Assembly: GCF_042680125.1 (NCBI RefSeq)
Contig: NZ_JBHTNY010000019.1
DNA length: 64,000 nucleotides
Source of the DNA: Robinsoniella peoriensis
GTDB taxonomy: Bacteria; Bacillota; Clostridia; Lachnospirales; Lachnospiraceae
Reading direction: 5' to 3' (one strand)
Positions 43,480 through 52,672 of the stretch are shown here, in pieces (position 1 is the stretch's first letter; each line of letters begins with the position of its first letter). The notes beneath the pieces are model-generated. The model was not told the DNA's origin and did no database searches. It saw nothing but the letters and a program-made list of their open reading frames with translations. Position numbers and translations under genes: made by a program.

Positions 43480-45285
43480 ATGAACAAGCTTAAGAACAAA
43501 TTCATGAATATTACAATCCGTAGTAAAATGGTCTGGTCTTATATTGTCGCTTCGCTGATCCCTTTTTGTGTGTTCGGAATGATTGGGATCAGTGTATTTA
43601 CCGGACAGGCAAAAAAAAGTGTCTCCCAGCATGCAGATCAGATGATGAGCCAGGTCAAAACATCCATTGACGTATATGTCAACAGCATTGATAAAATTGC
43701 AAATTTTATTATCTGTGGGATGGAAAATACCGACTTTGGGTCTATGAAATCCGAAGAGGATGTCTTCTGGAAACAGGCAAAGCTAAATTTAGAAAATATA
43801 CTGGACAATCTGGCTGTTTCCAATAAAGAAATTGCAGGAATTTTTGTAGCCACGGAAAACGATTTATGTACGAATACCGGGATGATGCGCATCTCCAGGG
43901 ACTCCTTTAAAAACGAGGACTGGTACCGGCAGGCGGCAGCGCATCCCGATGAAATGCAGATCATCAGCAACATTGCAGGAAGAAATATTGCCACGGATAA
44001 GAGTTATAGCATAGATGATGTGTTTTCCATAGCAAAAGCAATTAAAAATGCAAATACCGGTGAAATAATGGGAGTTTTACTCCTTGATATAAAGCATGAT
44101 ATTATTTCCCAGTCCATACAAAATGTAACCATAGGAGATAATGGGTTTGTATTTGTACTGGACAAGGATGACCGCATGGTCTATACCCTTCCGAATAAAG
44201 TGACATACCGTATCGACCCTGCATGGCTGACTCCGGAACAGGTACCGGTGGATGCCAGAATAAACGGGGAAAATTATCAGATACGCTATGAAGAGTCCGA
44301 ATATACAGGCTGGAAGATTGTAGGTGTATTCTCTCTGGACGAAATTATGGGAAGTACGAATTCCATGTTCTATATTTTAACCGGAGGCCTTGCAATGACC
44401 CTTATATTTGTTCTGGTTATTTCTTTGAAAATATCCCAGACCATAACTAATCCTGTTGTGGAACTGAAACTTTTAATGCGTGAAGCAGCATCCGGTAATC
44501 TGGCAGTCCGTTTTGACGGGAATTATAAAGATGAGGTAAGTGAGCTGGGATATGGGTTTAATCATATGCTGATACAGATTGAAAGTCTGGTAGATATGGT
44601 CTATGTGGAGCAGAAAAACAAGAGAATGGCAGAACTTAAAGTGCTGCAGGAGCAGATCAAACCTCATTTTCTCTATAATACACTGGATACCATCAGCTGG
44701 ATGGCGAGAGAATATAAGGCGGATGATATTGTAAGACTGGTGGATGCGCTGACAAATATGTTCCGGATCGGGCTGAGTAAGGGCAGAGATTATATTAAAG
44801 TGGAACAGGAAATTAAATATGTCTCTAATTACCTTTATATACAGAAAATCAGGTATGGTCCGAAATTAAACTATGAGCTTTTTGTGGATGACGGATTGAA
44901 TCAATGTGTGGTTCCGAAATTGATGCTGCAGCCGCTAGTGGAAAATGCCATCTATCACGGTATTAAAACGAAGCGGGGACAGGGGCATCTGATTATACGG
45001 TGTGAAAGCGCAGCAGACAATTGGATGGAATTTACGGTAGAAGATGATGGTGCAGGAATGACCCGGGAAAAAGCGGAGCAGATCAATGCATTACTCAACG
45101 AACATTCCCGGTTGGAAGAAAATCAAAGCTTTGGATTGTTCTATATTAAAGAACGGTTACGAATCCGGTACGGGGATAAGTTCTGTGTCAGGGTAACCAG
45201 TGAACTGGGAGAAGGAACAAAGGTAACGATCCTGATACCTCAGAGTGTGGATGTACTGGAAGGAGGATACAGGGATGAAAAATAA
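43480..45285 (+). CDS. YesM-type sensor histidine kinase
   Basis: A 601-residue kinase starting at ATG 43480, for which GAGGGGTG is the ribosome site (the upstream GTG at 43471 lies inside it). Two membrane helices flank an extracellular dCache-like sensor of about 250 residues, followed by HAMP (about 310-370), the phospho-acceptor motif EQIKPHFLYNTLDTISWMA and an HATPase domain (QPLVENAIYHG, DDGAGM). It is separated from its probable regulator at 37293 by the importer genes. It overlaps the gene for the tandem binding protein by 11 bases, which suggests the two act as one sensor. Confidence 0.92.
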   Translation: MNKLKNKFMNITIRSKMVWSYIVASLIPFCVFGMIGISVFTGQAKKSVSQHADQMMSQVKTSIDVYVNSIDKIANFIICGMENTDFGSMKSEEDVFWKQAKLNLENILDNLAVSNKEIAGIFVATENDLCTNTGMMRISRDSFKNEDWYRQAAAHPDEMQIISNIAGRNIATDKSYSIDDVFSIAKAIKNANTGEIMGVLLLDIKHDIISQSIQNVTIGDNGFVFVLDKDDRMVYTLPNKVTYRIDPAWLTPEQVPVDARINGENYQIRYEESEYTGWKIVGVFSLDEIMGSTNSMFYILTGGLAMTLIFVLVISLKISQTITNPVVELKLLMREAASGNLAVRFDGNYKDEVSELGYGFNHMLIQIESLVDMVYVEQKNKRMAELKVLQEQIKPHFLYNTLDTISWMAREYKADDIVRLVDALTNMFRIGLSKGRDYIKVEQEIKYVSNYLYIQKIRYGPKLNYELFVDDGLNQCVVPKLMLQPLVENAIYHGIKTKRGQGHLIIRCESAADNWMEFTVEDDGAGMTREKAEQINALLNEHSRLEENQSFGLFYIKERLRIRYGDKFCVRVTSELGEGTKVTILIPQSVDVLEGGYRDEK

Positions 45286-47143
45286 GATGATCGTTTCCGC
45301 ATCAATATGTGCGCTGCTCCTTATTATGTTCCTGGGGCTGCATTTTTATAATAGAGGTTCAGGCGGTGGAGAATATCAGCAAATAGAATATGTTATCGGT
45401 GTTTCACAGGCAAATATGCGAGAGTCCTGGAGACTGGCCCTGACCAGTGAAATAGAAGAAGAGGCAAAGAAATATAAGAATATCAGATTAATTATGACGG
45501 ATGCCACATCGGATGTGACTAAACAGGTGAAGGATGTGGATAAACTCATTGATTTTGGGATTGATCTGTTGATAATTTCACCCTGTGACACCGAGATTAT
45601 GACATCAATTATCAGTGGGGTGTACCATAAAAAAATTCCTGTGATTGTAATGGACCGGGGGGTAGAAGGCTTTGATTACTCTTTATTTATCGGACCGGAT
45701 AATGAACAGATTGGCAGGAGAGCAGGCGAAGGTGTGATGCGGCTGCTAAACGATGAAAAGGGAAAAGTACTGGAAATCTGCCAAAGTGCGGACTCGCTGC
45801 CGAGCCAGAACCGTAGTAAGGGATTTGATTCTATTATATCCAGGTATCCGGATATCGAGAAAAGTGTCTGCAGGATTGAATCAGGATCAAAGGATGATGC
45901 GGAAGATACCATGCTCGCCATGGGAGAGCACCTAAAAGAATATGACGTGATATTTGCCCATAACGACTATATGGCTTTGGGGGCATATTTAGCAATGGAA
46001 AAGGTCGGAGCAGAAGCAAAAATTGTAGGCATAGATGGTTTCCTTGGGGAAAATGAAGGGATTGATCTGATCTCCCAGGGCAAAATTGATGAGACCATCA
46101 CCTGTCCTACCGGAGGAAAAGAAGCCATACAATATGCCCTTGACATATTAAAACAGGCAAGCGGAGTTCCTAAGCAGGTCATTCTAAGGAGCCATGTAGT
46201 TACGAAGGATAATGTTGAGGCATATGTAGAAGGTTTGAGTGAAATTTATAAAAAGCCGGATAAAATTATAGACGTAGGTTATGCCCAGGTTGGAATGGAG
46301 AGTGCATGGAGGAAAGCAAATACAGAGTCCATAAAAGAGGCGGCAAAAGATTTCGGAATGAATCTGATCTTTGAAGATGCCAATCAATCCCAGCAAAAAC
46401 AGATCGAAGCTATCCGGAAATTTATTAAAATGGGTGTGGATGTAATTGTGGTATCTCCGGTTGTTGACAGCGGATGGGATGAGATTCTTAAAGAAACTAA
46501 GGCGGCGGGGATTCCGGTGCTGGCTTCTGACCGCAAGATTGCAGTAGAAAATGATGACTGGATAATGACTTACATAGGCGCGGATTTCCTGGAAGAGGGA
46601 AGAAGGGCAATGCGCTGGATTCGGGATAATGTTCCGCCGGACAAAGATTGTATGAAGATTATGGAGCTGCAGGGTAACGAAGGAGCTTCCCCTACCGTGG
46701 AACGGAAGCAAGGGTTTGAAGAAGTTCTCAAAGACAATAAGCAATACAAAATCGTGCATTCTGAATATGGGGATTATACCATTGAAGGGGGAAGAAACAT
46801 TATTAAGAATTATCTGGAATCTCATGAGTGGGATATTGATATTATCTATGCACAAAACGATGATATGGCAATTGGGGCAATTGAAGAACTGGAAAAAAAC
46901 GGGATTGCTCCCGGTACAGATGTGAAAATTGTATCCGTAGATGGAACCAGAGAAGCCTTTGAGGCTATGATTGACGGCAAATTAAATTGTGCGGTAGAAT
47001 GCAATCCTCTGCTTGGACCGCAGCTTATGAAAGCGATCCAGGATCTTGTAGCAGGAAAGGAATTGCCGCTTCGAATCATTACGGAAGAGAAATGGTATGA
47101 TCAGAGTATGGCAAAGGAATATCTTCGAAGCAGAAAATATTAA
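45275..47143 (+). CDS. Membrane-anchored tandem periplasmic-binding protein, probable co-sensor
   Basis: The start at 45275 follows GGAGG eight bases upstream; earlier codons belong to the kinase frame. The 622-residue product has one N-terminal transmembrane helix (about 6-25) without a lipobox, then two complete type-I sugar-binding domains: about 35-310 (IGVSQANMRESWRLAL ... AHNDYMALGAYLAME) and about 325-615 (VGYAQVGMESAWRKANTESI ... AQNDDMAIGAIEELE). The second closely resembles the YtfQ-like protein at 38668. Fusion of two binders, membrane anchoring and overlap with the kinase gene point to ligand presentation to the kinase rather than transport, as with XylFII-LytS-YesN in Clostridium; this is inference. 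No convincing terminator is seen in the 48 bases before the convergent GGDEF gene. Confidence 0.85.
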   Translation: MKNKMIVSASICALLLIMFLGLHFYNRGSGGGEYQQIEYVIGVSQANMRESWRLALTSEIEEEAKKYKNIRLIMTDATSDVTKQVKDVDKLIDFGIDLLIISPCDTEIMTSIISGVYHKKIPVIVMDRGVEGFDYSLFIGPDNEQIGRRAGEGVMRLLNDEKGKVLEICQSADSLPSQNRSKGFDSIISRYPDIEKSVCRIESGSKDDAEDTMLAMGEHLKEYDVIFAHNDYMALGAYLAMEKVGAEAKIVGIDGFLGENEGIDLISQGKIDETITCPTGGKEAIQYALDILKQASGVPKQVILRSHVVTKDNVEAYVEGLSEIYKKPDKIIDVGYAQVGMESAWRKANTESIKEAAKDFGMNLIFEDANQSQQKQIEAIRKFIKMGVDVIVVSPVVDSGWDEILKETKAAGIPVLASDRKIAVENDDWIMTYIGADFLEEGRRAMRWIRDNVPPDKDCMKIMELQGNEGASPTVERKQGFEEVLKDNKQYKIVHSEYGDYTIEGGRNIIKNYLESHEWDIDIIYAQNDDMAIGAIEELEKNGIAPGTDVKIVSVDGTREAFEAMIDGKLNCAVECNPLLGPQLMKAIQDLVAGKELPLRIITEEKWYDQSMAKEYLRSRKY

Positions 47144-47191
47144 CTGCTCTTATGCCCGGCATGTTCTTATTCTCAGATACTGCAGCAGATG

Positions 47192-48373
47192 TTACTTATA
47201 TTCCACAACACAATTGCGCCCGTTCTTTTTTGCTTCATAAAGCGCCTGATCCGCACGGAAAATAAAACGTTCCATATCGGTCTCTTTCATAGGAGATTCC
47301 TGATATAATCCGATACTGATTGTCATATTCCTTTTTGGAATATCAGGGGTATTGTACAAGCCCTGTTCAACGGAACTGCGGATAACTTCAGCTTTCTCGT
47401 TAGCGTCAAGGGAAGATTCCCCAAAGAGGAAAATCAGGAATTCTTCCCCGCCGTATCGGATCAGACAGACGTCCTCTGTCTTGATATCCCGTGAAAGCAG
47501 GTGGGAGATGGCTGCTAGGCAGTTGTCACCTGCCTGATGCCCATATGTATCATTGTATTGTTTGAAAAAGTCAATATCAAGCATCATACAGGCAGCGCTG
47601 TTATGTTCCTCCTGGTTTTTCCGGAAGATATTTTTAACGGTGTCGTCCAGATATCTGCGGTTATATAATCCGGTTAGTTTGTCCGTCAGAACTTCCTGAT
47701 GAAGCTGGGAATTAATATCATTAATCTGATTATATTGCTCCGTTATGATGATTTGATTGTATTCTGACATAATCCGATTCCGGTAAAAGATCGTCGAGAT
47801 GGCAATTGCCAGTACCGTTGTAAACATACTGTTCATCAGGTTATTAAAGGATTGGTCAGCGTCATGAGGATCCGGAAAATACGGAAGCAGACAGTTGAGA
47901 AGAAGAAAGTTTCCGCCCATAATTAAAATGTTATGCCAGGGTTTAGACAGGGTCAGCACAGCAACGGTGAGCATGACATAGGTAAAGACATTTAATCCAT
48001 TTCCACCAAGCTGGTCATTTAAAGTGACAAAAGTACTCCAAAAGCATAGAAATCCCATATAGAAGAAATTCAGTTGAAAATAAAAATGATGATTGAGGGA
48101 TTGTTTTTTCGCTAAGATCACATTAATAATCAACACCCCTAAAGTAATCACAGCCAGGATAACATACATGCTGAAATAAGCTGTTCGTCTGGGCTTAAAA
48201 AAAGGCCCTCCCGGTCTTAGGGAGATAGAGAGCATCATAATCAGCTGAAAAATAATAATCAGACTCTGGAAGGCGATATGCGTCCTTATGACATTTTGGA
48301 ACAGGCGTTTTTTTATCGGTTCCAGGTAGGACTTTTCAAATGGAAAGTCCAAATATTTTTTAAATTCTTTCAT
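47192..48373 (-). CDS. Membrane-bound GGDEF diguanylate cyclase
   Basis: The start at 48373 (MKEFKKYLDF) follows GGAAGGA; the frame extends 23 codons upstream without a site. The 393-residue protein has six membrane helices (about 25-215) and a C-terminal GGDEF domain with an intact active motif RYGGEEFLIF. GGEEF is catalytically competent in known cyclases, so it should make c-di-GMP. I see no clear RxxD inhibitory site upstream of the motif. No EAL domain, PilZ domain or c-di-GMP riboswitch is recognisable in the window. Confidence 0.9.
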   Translation of the reverse strand: MKEFKKYLDFPFEKSYLEPIKKRLFQNVIRTHIAFQSLIIIFQLIMMLSISLRPGGPFFKPRRTAYFSMYVILAVITLGVLIINVILAKKQSLNHHFYFQLNFFYMGFLCFWSTFVTLNDQLGGNGLNVFTYVMLTVAVLTLSKPWHNILIMGGNFLLLNCLLPYFPDPHDADQSFNNLMNSMFTTVLAIAISTIFYRNRIMSEYNQIIITEQYNQINDINSQLHQEVLTDKLTGLYNRRYLDDTVKNIFRKNQEEHNSAACMMLDIDFFKQYNDTYGHQAGDNCLAAISHLLSRDIKTEDVCLIRYGGEEFLIFLFGESSLDANEKAEVIRSSVEQGLYNTPDIPKRNMTISIGLYQESPMKETDMERFIFRADQALYEAKKNGRNCVVEYK

Positions 48374-48582
48374 ATAAATCCTTCCTCTTAAAAATAACAA
48401 TTTATACTTATTATATATAAAACACAACGTGATTTCAAGCAACCCGGGCGTATAAGTTATTAAGATTTTTTAAACACTGCAACAAAGTGTTCGCAAAATA
48501 GAAGATTTATGATATTATGTTGAGAAAGATATGGATGTTTGTACTGCAAATTTTGATAAAAGACTGGATGGAGGGTTTTATA

Positions 48583-49290
48583 ATGCAGATAAAATGGTTG
48601 GGACAGGCAGGTTACGAGCTGAAAGAAGGAAGGTACACGATACTAATTGATCCTTATTTTTCGGATTTGGTAGAACAAGAAGAAGGATTAAAGCGGCTGG
48701 TACCGGCACCGGCTGCCTGTAAAGATGTTAAGGCAGATGTGATTTTGTATACCCATGATCACATTGATCATCTGGATTCCGATATGGTAAAAGGGATGGA
48801 GAAGGGATCTGCTATTTTTGCCGGTCCACAGAGCGGCTATAAAATATTAAAAGCATGCGGTGTTCCGGAAGATAATATCCGCTGCATCAACAGAGGAGAA
48901 CATTTTCAATATGGAGGTTGTGACCTGGAAGCGGTCTTTGCAGAGCATACACAGGACAGTCAGGGTTATGTGCTCCATTATCACGGGCGGGATTATTATT
49001 TTACCGGTGACAGCCTTTTGACCCCGGAAGTAGGTTATTATGAAAATAAAGAGCTGATTAAGGCAGATGTCATCTTTGTCTGTATTAATGGCAAGCTTGG
49101 GAATATGTCTGTGGACGAAGCCATTACACTGACAAAGCGGGTACAGGCTGAAACCGGAATACCGAATCATTATGGAATGTTCGCAGAGAATACGGAAGAT
49201 CCCATGAAATATGTAAACGGACTTAAGGGCAGCGGCTGCAGAACCGTTGTTATGGAAAAGGGCAGGGCGTATGATCTAGAAAAGTTATAG
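48583..49290 (+). CDS. Metallo-beta-lactamase-fold hydrolase (UlaG-like)
   Basis: Started at 48583, behind GGAGGG; a longer frame from 48517 has no site. The 235-residue protein has the MBL-fold metal motif THDHIDHLD (about residues 57-65), a further histidine at AEHTQDSQG and Asp in YFTGDSLL. The opening IKWLGQAGYELK is typical of the UlaG/YtnP-like branch that includes L-ascorbate 6-phosphate lactonase and RNase-like members. The substrate is unknown. It stands alone between convergent and divergent genes. Confidence 0.85.
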   Translation: MQIKWLGQAGYELKEGRYTILIDPYFSDLVEQEEGLKRLVPAPAACKDVKADVILYTHDHIDHLDSDMVKGMEKGSAIFAGPQSGYKILKACGVPEDNIRCINRGEHFQYGGCDLEAVFAEHTQDSQGYVLHYHGRDYYFTGDSLLTPEVGYYENKELIKADVIFVCINGKLGNMSVDEAITLTKRVQAETGIPNHYGMFAENTEDPMKYVNGLKGSGCRTVVMEKGRAYDLEKL

Positions 49291-49334
49291 ATATATGATG
49301 TCTAATACGTAAAGCGTTTATAAAAAACAGGTGA

Positions 49335-50195
49335 TTATAAATCCCCATCCCGAAACTGAGTGGGTGTCATGCCTTCCTGCTTTTTAAACGTAATACAGAA
49401 ACTGTTCTCGCTTTGAAATCCGCAGGCGAAACCTATTTCTTTAATGGAGCGGCCTGTAGTGCGCAGATAAAACTTAGCCGAGTTGATTCTCATTGCTGTT
49501 AAATAGCTATGGGGTGTCAGCCCGGTTTCTTTTTTGAATTCCCGGATAAAATAGTAGGGGCTTAAGGCGGCCTTTTCAGCGAGTTCCTCTACGGTGATTG
49601 TTTCCTGATAGTGCTGGCGGATATAGGCGGTAGCCAGTTCCACCGGGGATATTCCTGCTGAAGGGCTGTGATCCGCCGGAGTTGATTCCTCAGATATGAG
49701 AATGGAAGTCAGCATATCTGTAATAAATTTGGACATCTGGATTTCTTTGCATGAGATCTGGCAGGAAAAGCTGTCCAGGATTGCACTTACAGGTAAAAGA
49801 GTCTCTGCAAACGCATCCTGGGAAAGATGGAATATGTGGGGGTACTTATTCTGAATCAGATTAAAATAATGCCTTGCAGTCATTCCATCAAAATGAATCC
49901 AGTAAAACTCCCAGGAATTTCTGGCACCATATGCATGTGGTTTATAGCAGTCAATCATGGTAAGCTCCCCGGCTTTTATGATATGGGTAACTCCATCGAT
50001 TTCTATAAAGCCGGTACCGCGTATCACCAGAATAGCCAGGAAGCTGTCGAAACTGCTCCTGCGTATCTGATAGGTGTGATCGCAGTAAAAATGACCAATA
50101 CATAAAGGATATAAAAATCCATTTGCAGCGGTGGACGAAGGAGTATGGAAATAAATCTGTGATGCCGGGAGCAGGCCGGATGAAATGGTTGTCAT
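49335..50195 (-). CDS. AraC family regulator with cupin sensor domain
   Basis: A 286-residue one-component regulator: N-terminal AraC cupin domain (about 20-150, GTGFIEIDGVTHIIKAGELTMIDCYKPHAYG) and a C-terminal AraC helix-turn-helix pair (about 185-283, VEELAEKAALSPYYFIREFKKETG and GFQSENSFCITFKKQEGMTPTQFR). TGGAGGA lies before the ATG. It is divergent from the URO-D-fold gene at 50394, which it probably controls; the shared gap contains AT-rich sequence but no obvious dyad. Confidence 0.92.
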   Translation of the reverse strand: MTTISSGLLPASQIYFHTPSSTAANGFLYPLCIGHFYCDHTYQIRRSSFDSFLAILVIRGTGFIEIDGVTHIIKAGELTMIDCYKPHAYGARNSWEFYWIHFDGMTARHYFNLIQNKYPHIFHLSQDAFAETLLPVSAILDSFSCQISCKEIQMSKFITDMLTSILISEESTPADHSPSAGISPVELATAYIRQHYQETITVEELAEKAALSPYYFIREFKKETGLTPHSYLTAMRINSAKFYLRTTGRSIKEIGFACGFQSENSFCITFKKQEGMTPTQFRDGDL

Positions 50196-50393
50196 AAAAA
50201 TCCTCCATAATCAGGTGAATAATAAAAAAATATAATCCCAGTATAGTTTACGCCCTTGATAAAGTCAAATATAGTTTGCTTTTTACCGCAATTTTTTTAT
50301 ATAAAAGCGCAATTCCATGTAATGCCAGAATGTGATATTTAGGATATGATGATTGCAGATAAAACAATCAGAAGATCACAGGGGGTTATACAA

Positions 50394-51659
50394 ATGGAAT
50401 ATAGAATTTCCGATAAAGACAGGATGATATTAAGGGAACTGGCTAAAAAGCAGCAGGAATATGCCAATCAGGAGAGCAATCTACAGAGAATAGAAAAGTG
50501 GTACAGGCATAATGCACTTCAGGGAGACCGACCCATGATACATCTGGAAATGTGGACATTTTCCCAGGAAATCCTTCCGCAGAGACTGAGATGCGAAGGA
50601 AGCTTTGCCAGAGAAATTGAGACGGGTATCTACTGCAATTTTTTAAATCAGGAGTTATTTGACGATGATAGGGTGACACCGGATTATTTTGGGATGAATT
50701 ACGATACCTATTTTGAATTGTTCGGCATTAATGTTCAGGTTGACCATACAATGGCGGAAGACGGACAGGAAAGCCTGGGGCATCATTTTGTGTCAGTAAT
50801 CGAAGATCTGGAGGACGATTATGAGAAACTAAAGCCATCCCGGTTTGGAGTAGATCTGGAAAACACGGAAAAGAAAAGGAAGATAGTGGAAGATGCCATT
50901 GGTGATATTCTTCCTGTGAAAATGAAAATGGACTGCTTATACAGTGTACCAACGCAGATGCTGGTTCACTTTATGAGTATGGAAAATATGATGTTCAACA
51001 TTTATGATTATCCGGAACTTTTTAAAGAGATGATGAACCGGATTGCAGAAGACACTATTTCTTACTACCGCTTTCTGGAGGAAAAGAAGGTAATTTTGCC
51101 AACAACAGGATTTGAAGCCGTTGGCCAGGGAAGCTGGAGTTTTACCAATGATCTGCCCGGAGCTGAGGAGTTCGCCAAACGTCCGTTTACTACGAAGGAT
51201 GTGTGGGGATTCATGGATTCCCAGGAAACCGTGGGGATTTCTCCTGAAATGTATGAAGAGTTCATCTTCCCATGTTATCAAAAGATATCACAGCAGTATG
51301 GAATGCTTTCTTATGGCTGCTGCGAGCCGGTAGATCCTATCTGGGACCGTTGTATCAGCAAACTGGAGAACCTGCGCAAGGTATCCATTTCTCCATGGTG
51401 TAATGAAGAATTTATGGGAGAACGCCTGCAGGAAAGAAATATTATATTCCATCGTAAGCCAAGCCCGAACTTCCTGGGCGTGGGGGCGAACCTGGATGAA
51501 GAGGCATTCCGCCAGCATATCCGGAAAAGCTTATTAGCTGCCAGCGGATGCAGGATGGAGATTACCCAGAGGGATGTGTATACGATTAATCATGATGAGA
51601 AGAAGGCGAGAAGGTATGTGGAGATTATTCGCCAGGAGATAGCGGAGAATTGGAAATAA
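50394..51659 (+). CDS. Uroporphyrinogen decarboxylase-fold protein of unknown function
   Basis: Started at 50394 behind AGGGGGT; 16 further codons upstream are open but lack a site. The 421-residue protein resembles the URO-D/MtaA-like superfamily in its C-terminal half (LPGAEEFAKRPFTTKDVWGFMDSQETVGISPEMYEEF and YGCCEPVDPIWDRCISKLENLRKVSISPWCNEEFMGERL). The cysteine-rich YGCCE and PWC segments could bind a metal, as in corrinoid methyltransferases. It is unlikely to be a haem enzyme, as no other tetrapyrrole gene is present. A divergent AraC regulator suggests it is an inducible catabolic gene. After it comes the 1.3-kb region with the paired R elements. Confidence 0.75.
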   Translation: MEYRISDKDRMILRELAKKQQEYANQESNLQRIEKWYRHNALQGDRPMIHLEMWTFSQEILPQRLRCEGSFAREIETGIYCNFLNQELFDDDRVTPDYFGMNYDTYFELFGINVQVDHTMAEDGQESLGHHFVSVIEDLEDDYEKLKPSRFGVDLENTEKKRKIVEDAIGDILPVKMKMDCLYSVPTQMLVHFMSMENMMFNIYDYPELFKEMMNRIAEDTISYYRFLEEKKVILPTTGFEAVGQGSWSFTNDLPGAEEFAKRPFTTKDVWGFMDSQETVGISPEMYEEFIFPCYQKISQQYGMLSYGCCEPVDPIWDRCISKLENLRKVSISPWCNEEFMGERLQERNIIFHRKPSPNFLGVGANLDEEAFRQHIRKSLLAASGCRMEITQRDVYTINHDEKKARRYVEIIRQEIAENWK

Positions 51660-51712
51660 AGAGTAGGGTTTTTCGTAGGCCTTCCACTAGTACTGGAGCG
51701 AACAAATTCATC

Positions 51713-52094
51713 TTAGATTTGGGTTTTGCTGAGGAAGGGGACGCTTTGTAGATGTAGGTAGTGTACGAAAAGATGGGAGTGGGAAACTGGCATGGGCTCC
51801 GTCAGCTGGCCGCAGAACTGGTATTTTCTAACCTTTCCGAAGCGCCTTTTGGCGGCACGCGGGTATTCACCGAGAAATCCTGATGCATTTCTCGGTTCAG
51901 TACCCGCTTAGTATCCGATGGGAGCCAGTCGAATACTATCCGCCAAAAAACACTTCGAAAAGCTAAGTAAATACTCAGCTCTGCTCTACGCTTCCTCCGC
52001 CCATACCAGTTTCCCACACCCATCTTTCCGAGATCCAGGTTGTCGCCACAAAGCTGGTTTTCTCAGCCGAGTGGAGACCCTTGGGTTGTGACGG
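51713..52094 (+). ncRNA. R element copy 1: structured non-coding element
   Basis: A ~380-nt element present again in inverted orientation at 52287-52672. It has a 5' block (GCTGAGGAAGG, GACGCTTTGTAGATGTAGG), a long hairpin and a 3' block (ACAAAGCTGGTTTTCTCAGC, then ACCC-TT-GGGT). The outer hairpin arms are 51771-51796 and 52000-52025 (24 of 26 pairs). Inside are CTTTCCGAAG/CTTCGAAAAG, TTTTGGCGG (51847-51855)/CCGCCAAAA (51940-51948), GCGGGTA (51859-51865)/TACCCGC (51901-51907), a 9-bp stem closing loop TCCTGATGCA (51878-51887), and TAGTAT (51909-51914)/ATACTA (51933-51938) closing an 18-nt loop. The 5' GCTGAG can also pair with the 3' CTCAGC. Whether it acts as RNA or as folded DNA is not known, and the transcribed strand is not certain. 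Confidence 0.7.
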
Positions 52095-52286
52095 TCTGTT
52101 CGTTTTTGGATGCAGCAGAGTGTGTTACGGCAGTTCAGTATGAATTGGGAGAAATAAGTTTGATTTTACTTGCTTTCCAATCACAGAAGTAACTGGATGT
52201 AAGTACTATAACCATAAATATACTGTATTAGAATGAAGAATCCCACTATAGTGATAAGATCAAGCTGCTTTCAGCCAATCGCGTCC
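52095..52286. other. Spacer between the two R elements
   Basis: About 190 bases with no open frame of note, no promoter I can support and no match between its two halves. AT content rises in the middle. Confidence 0.5.
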
Positions 52287-52672
52287 GGCATGCCACAACC
52301 CCGGGGTCCCATCATGCTGAGAAAACCAGCTTTGTATCAACGAATGCTATCTCGGAAAGAGAAGGGGGCGGACCAGGACATTGGTTTGGAAGGCGTATAG
52401 CAGAGCTGAGCGTTTACTTACCTTCCCGGAGTGATTTTTGGCGGATACAATTCGACTGGCTCCCATCGGATTGTAAGCGGGCAGTGAGCTGCGAAATGCA
52501 TCAGGATTTCGGAGCGAATGCCCGCGTGCCGCCAAAAAGTGCTCCGGGAAGGTTAGAAAATGCCAGTTCTGCGTTAAGCCTTCCAAACCAATGTCCTGGT
52601 CCGCCTCCTTCTCTTTCCGCACACTACCTACATCTACAAAGCGTCATTCCTCAGCTAAACCCCAATATAATA
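52287..52672 (-). ncRNA. R element copy 2: structured non-coding element, inverted
   Basis: The reverse complement aligns with copy 1 from end to end. The outer arms (52353-52394 and 52578-52619) pair at 41 of 42 positions but have a sequence unrelated to the arms of copy 1. Inner stems keep pairing through double changes: TACAAT/ATTGTA instead of TAGTAT/ATACTA, GCGGGCA/TGCCCGC instead of GCGGGTA/TACCCGC, and CTTCCCGGAG/CTCCGGGAAG instead of CTTTCCGAAG/CTTCGAAAAG. The loops TCCTGATGCA and the 18-nt CCGATGGGAGCCAGTCGA are identical in both. The 3' block has ACCCC-GGGGT. Confidence 0.7.

Noticed and set aside
51713..52672. Retron, group II intron or diversity-generating element.
   Set aside because: No reverse transcriptase or other element-encoded protein is in the window, and intron domain V-like sequence was not seen.
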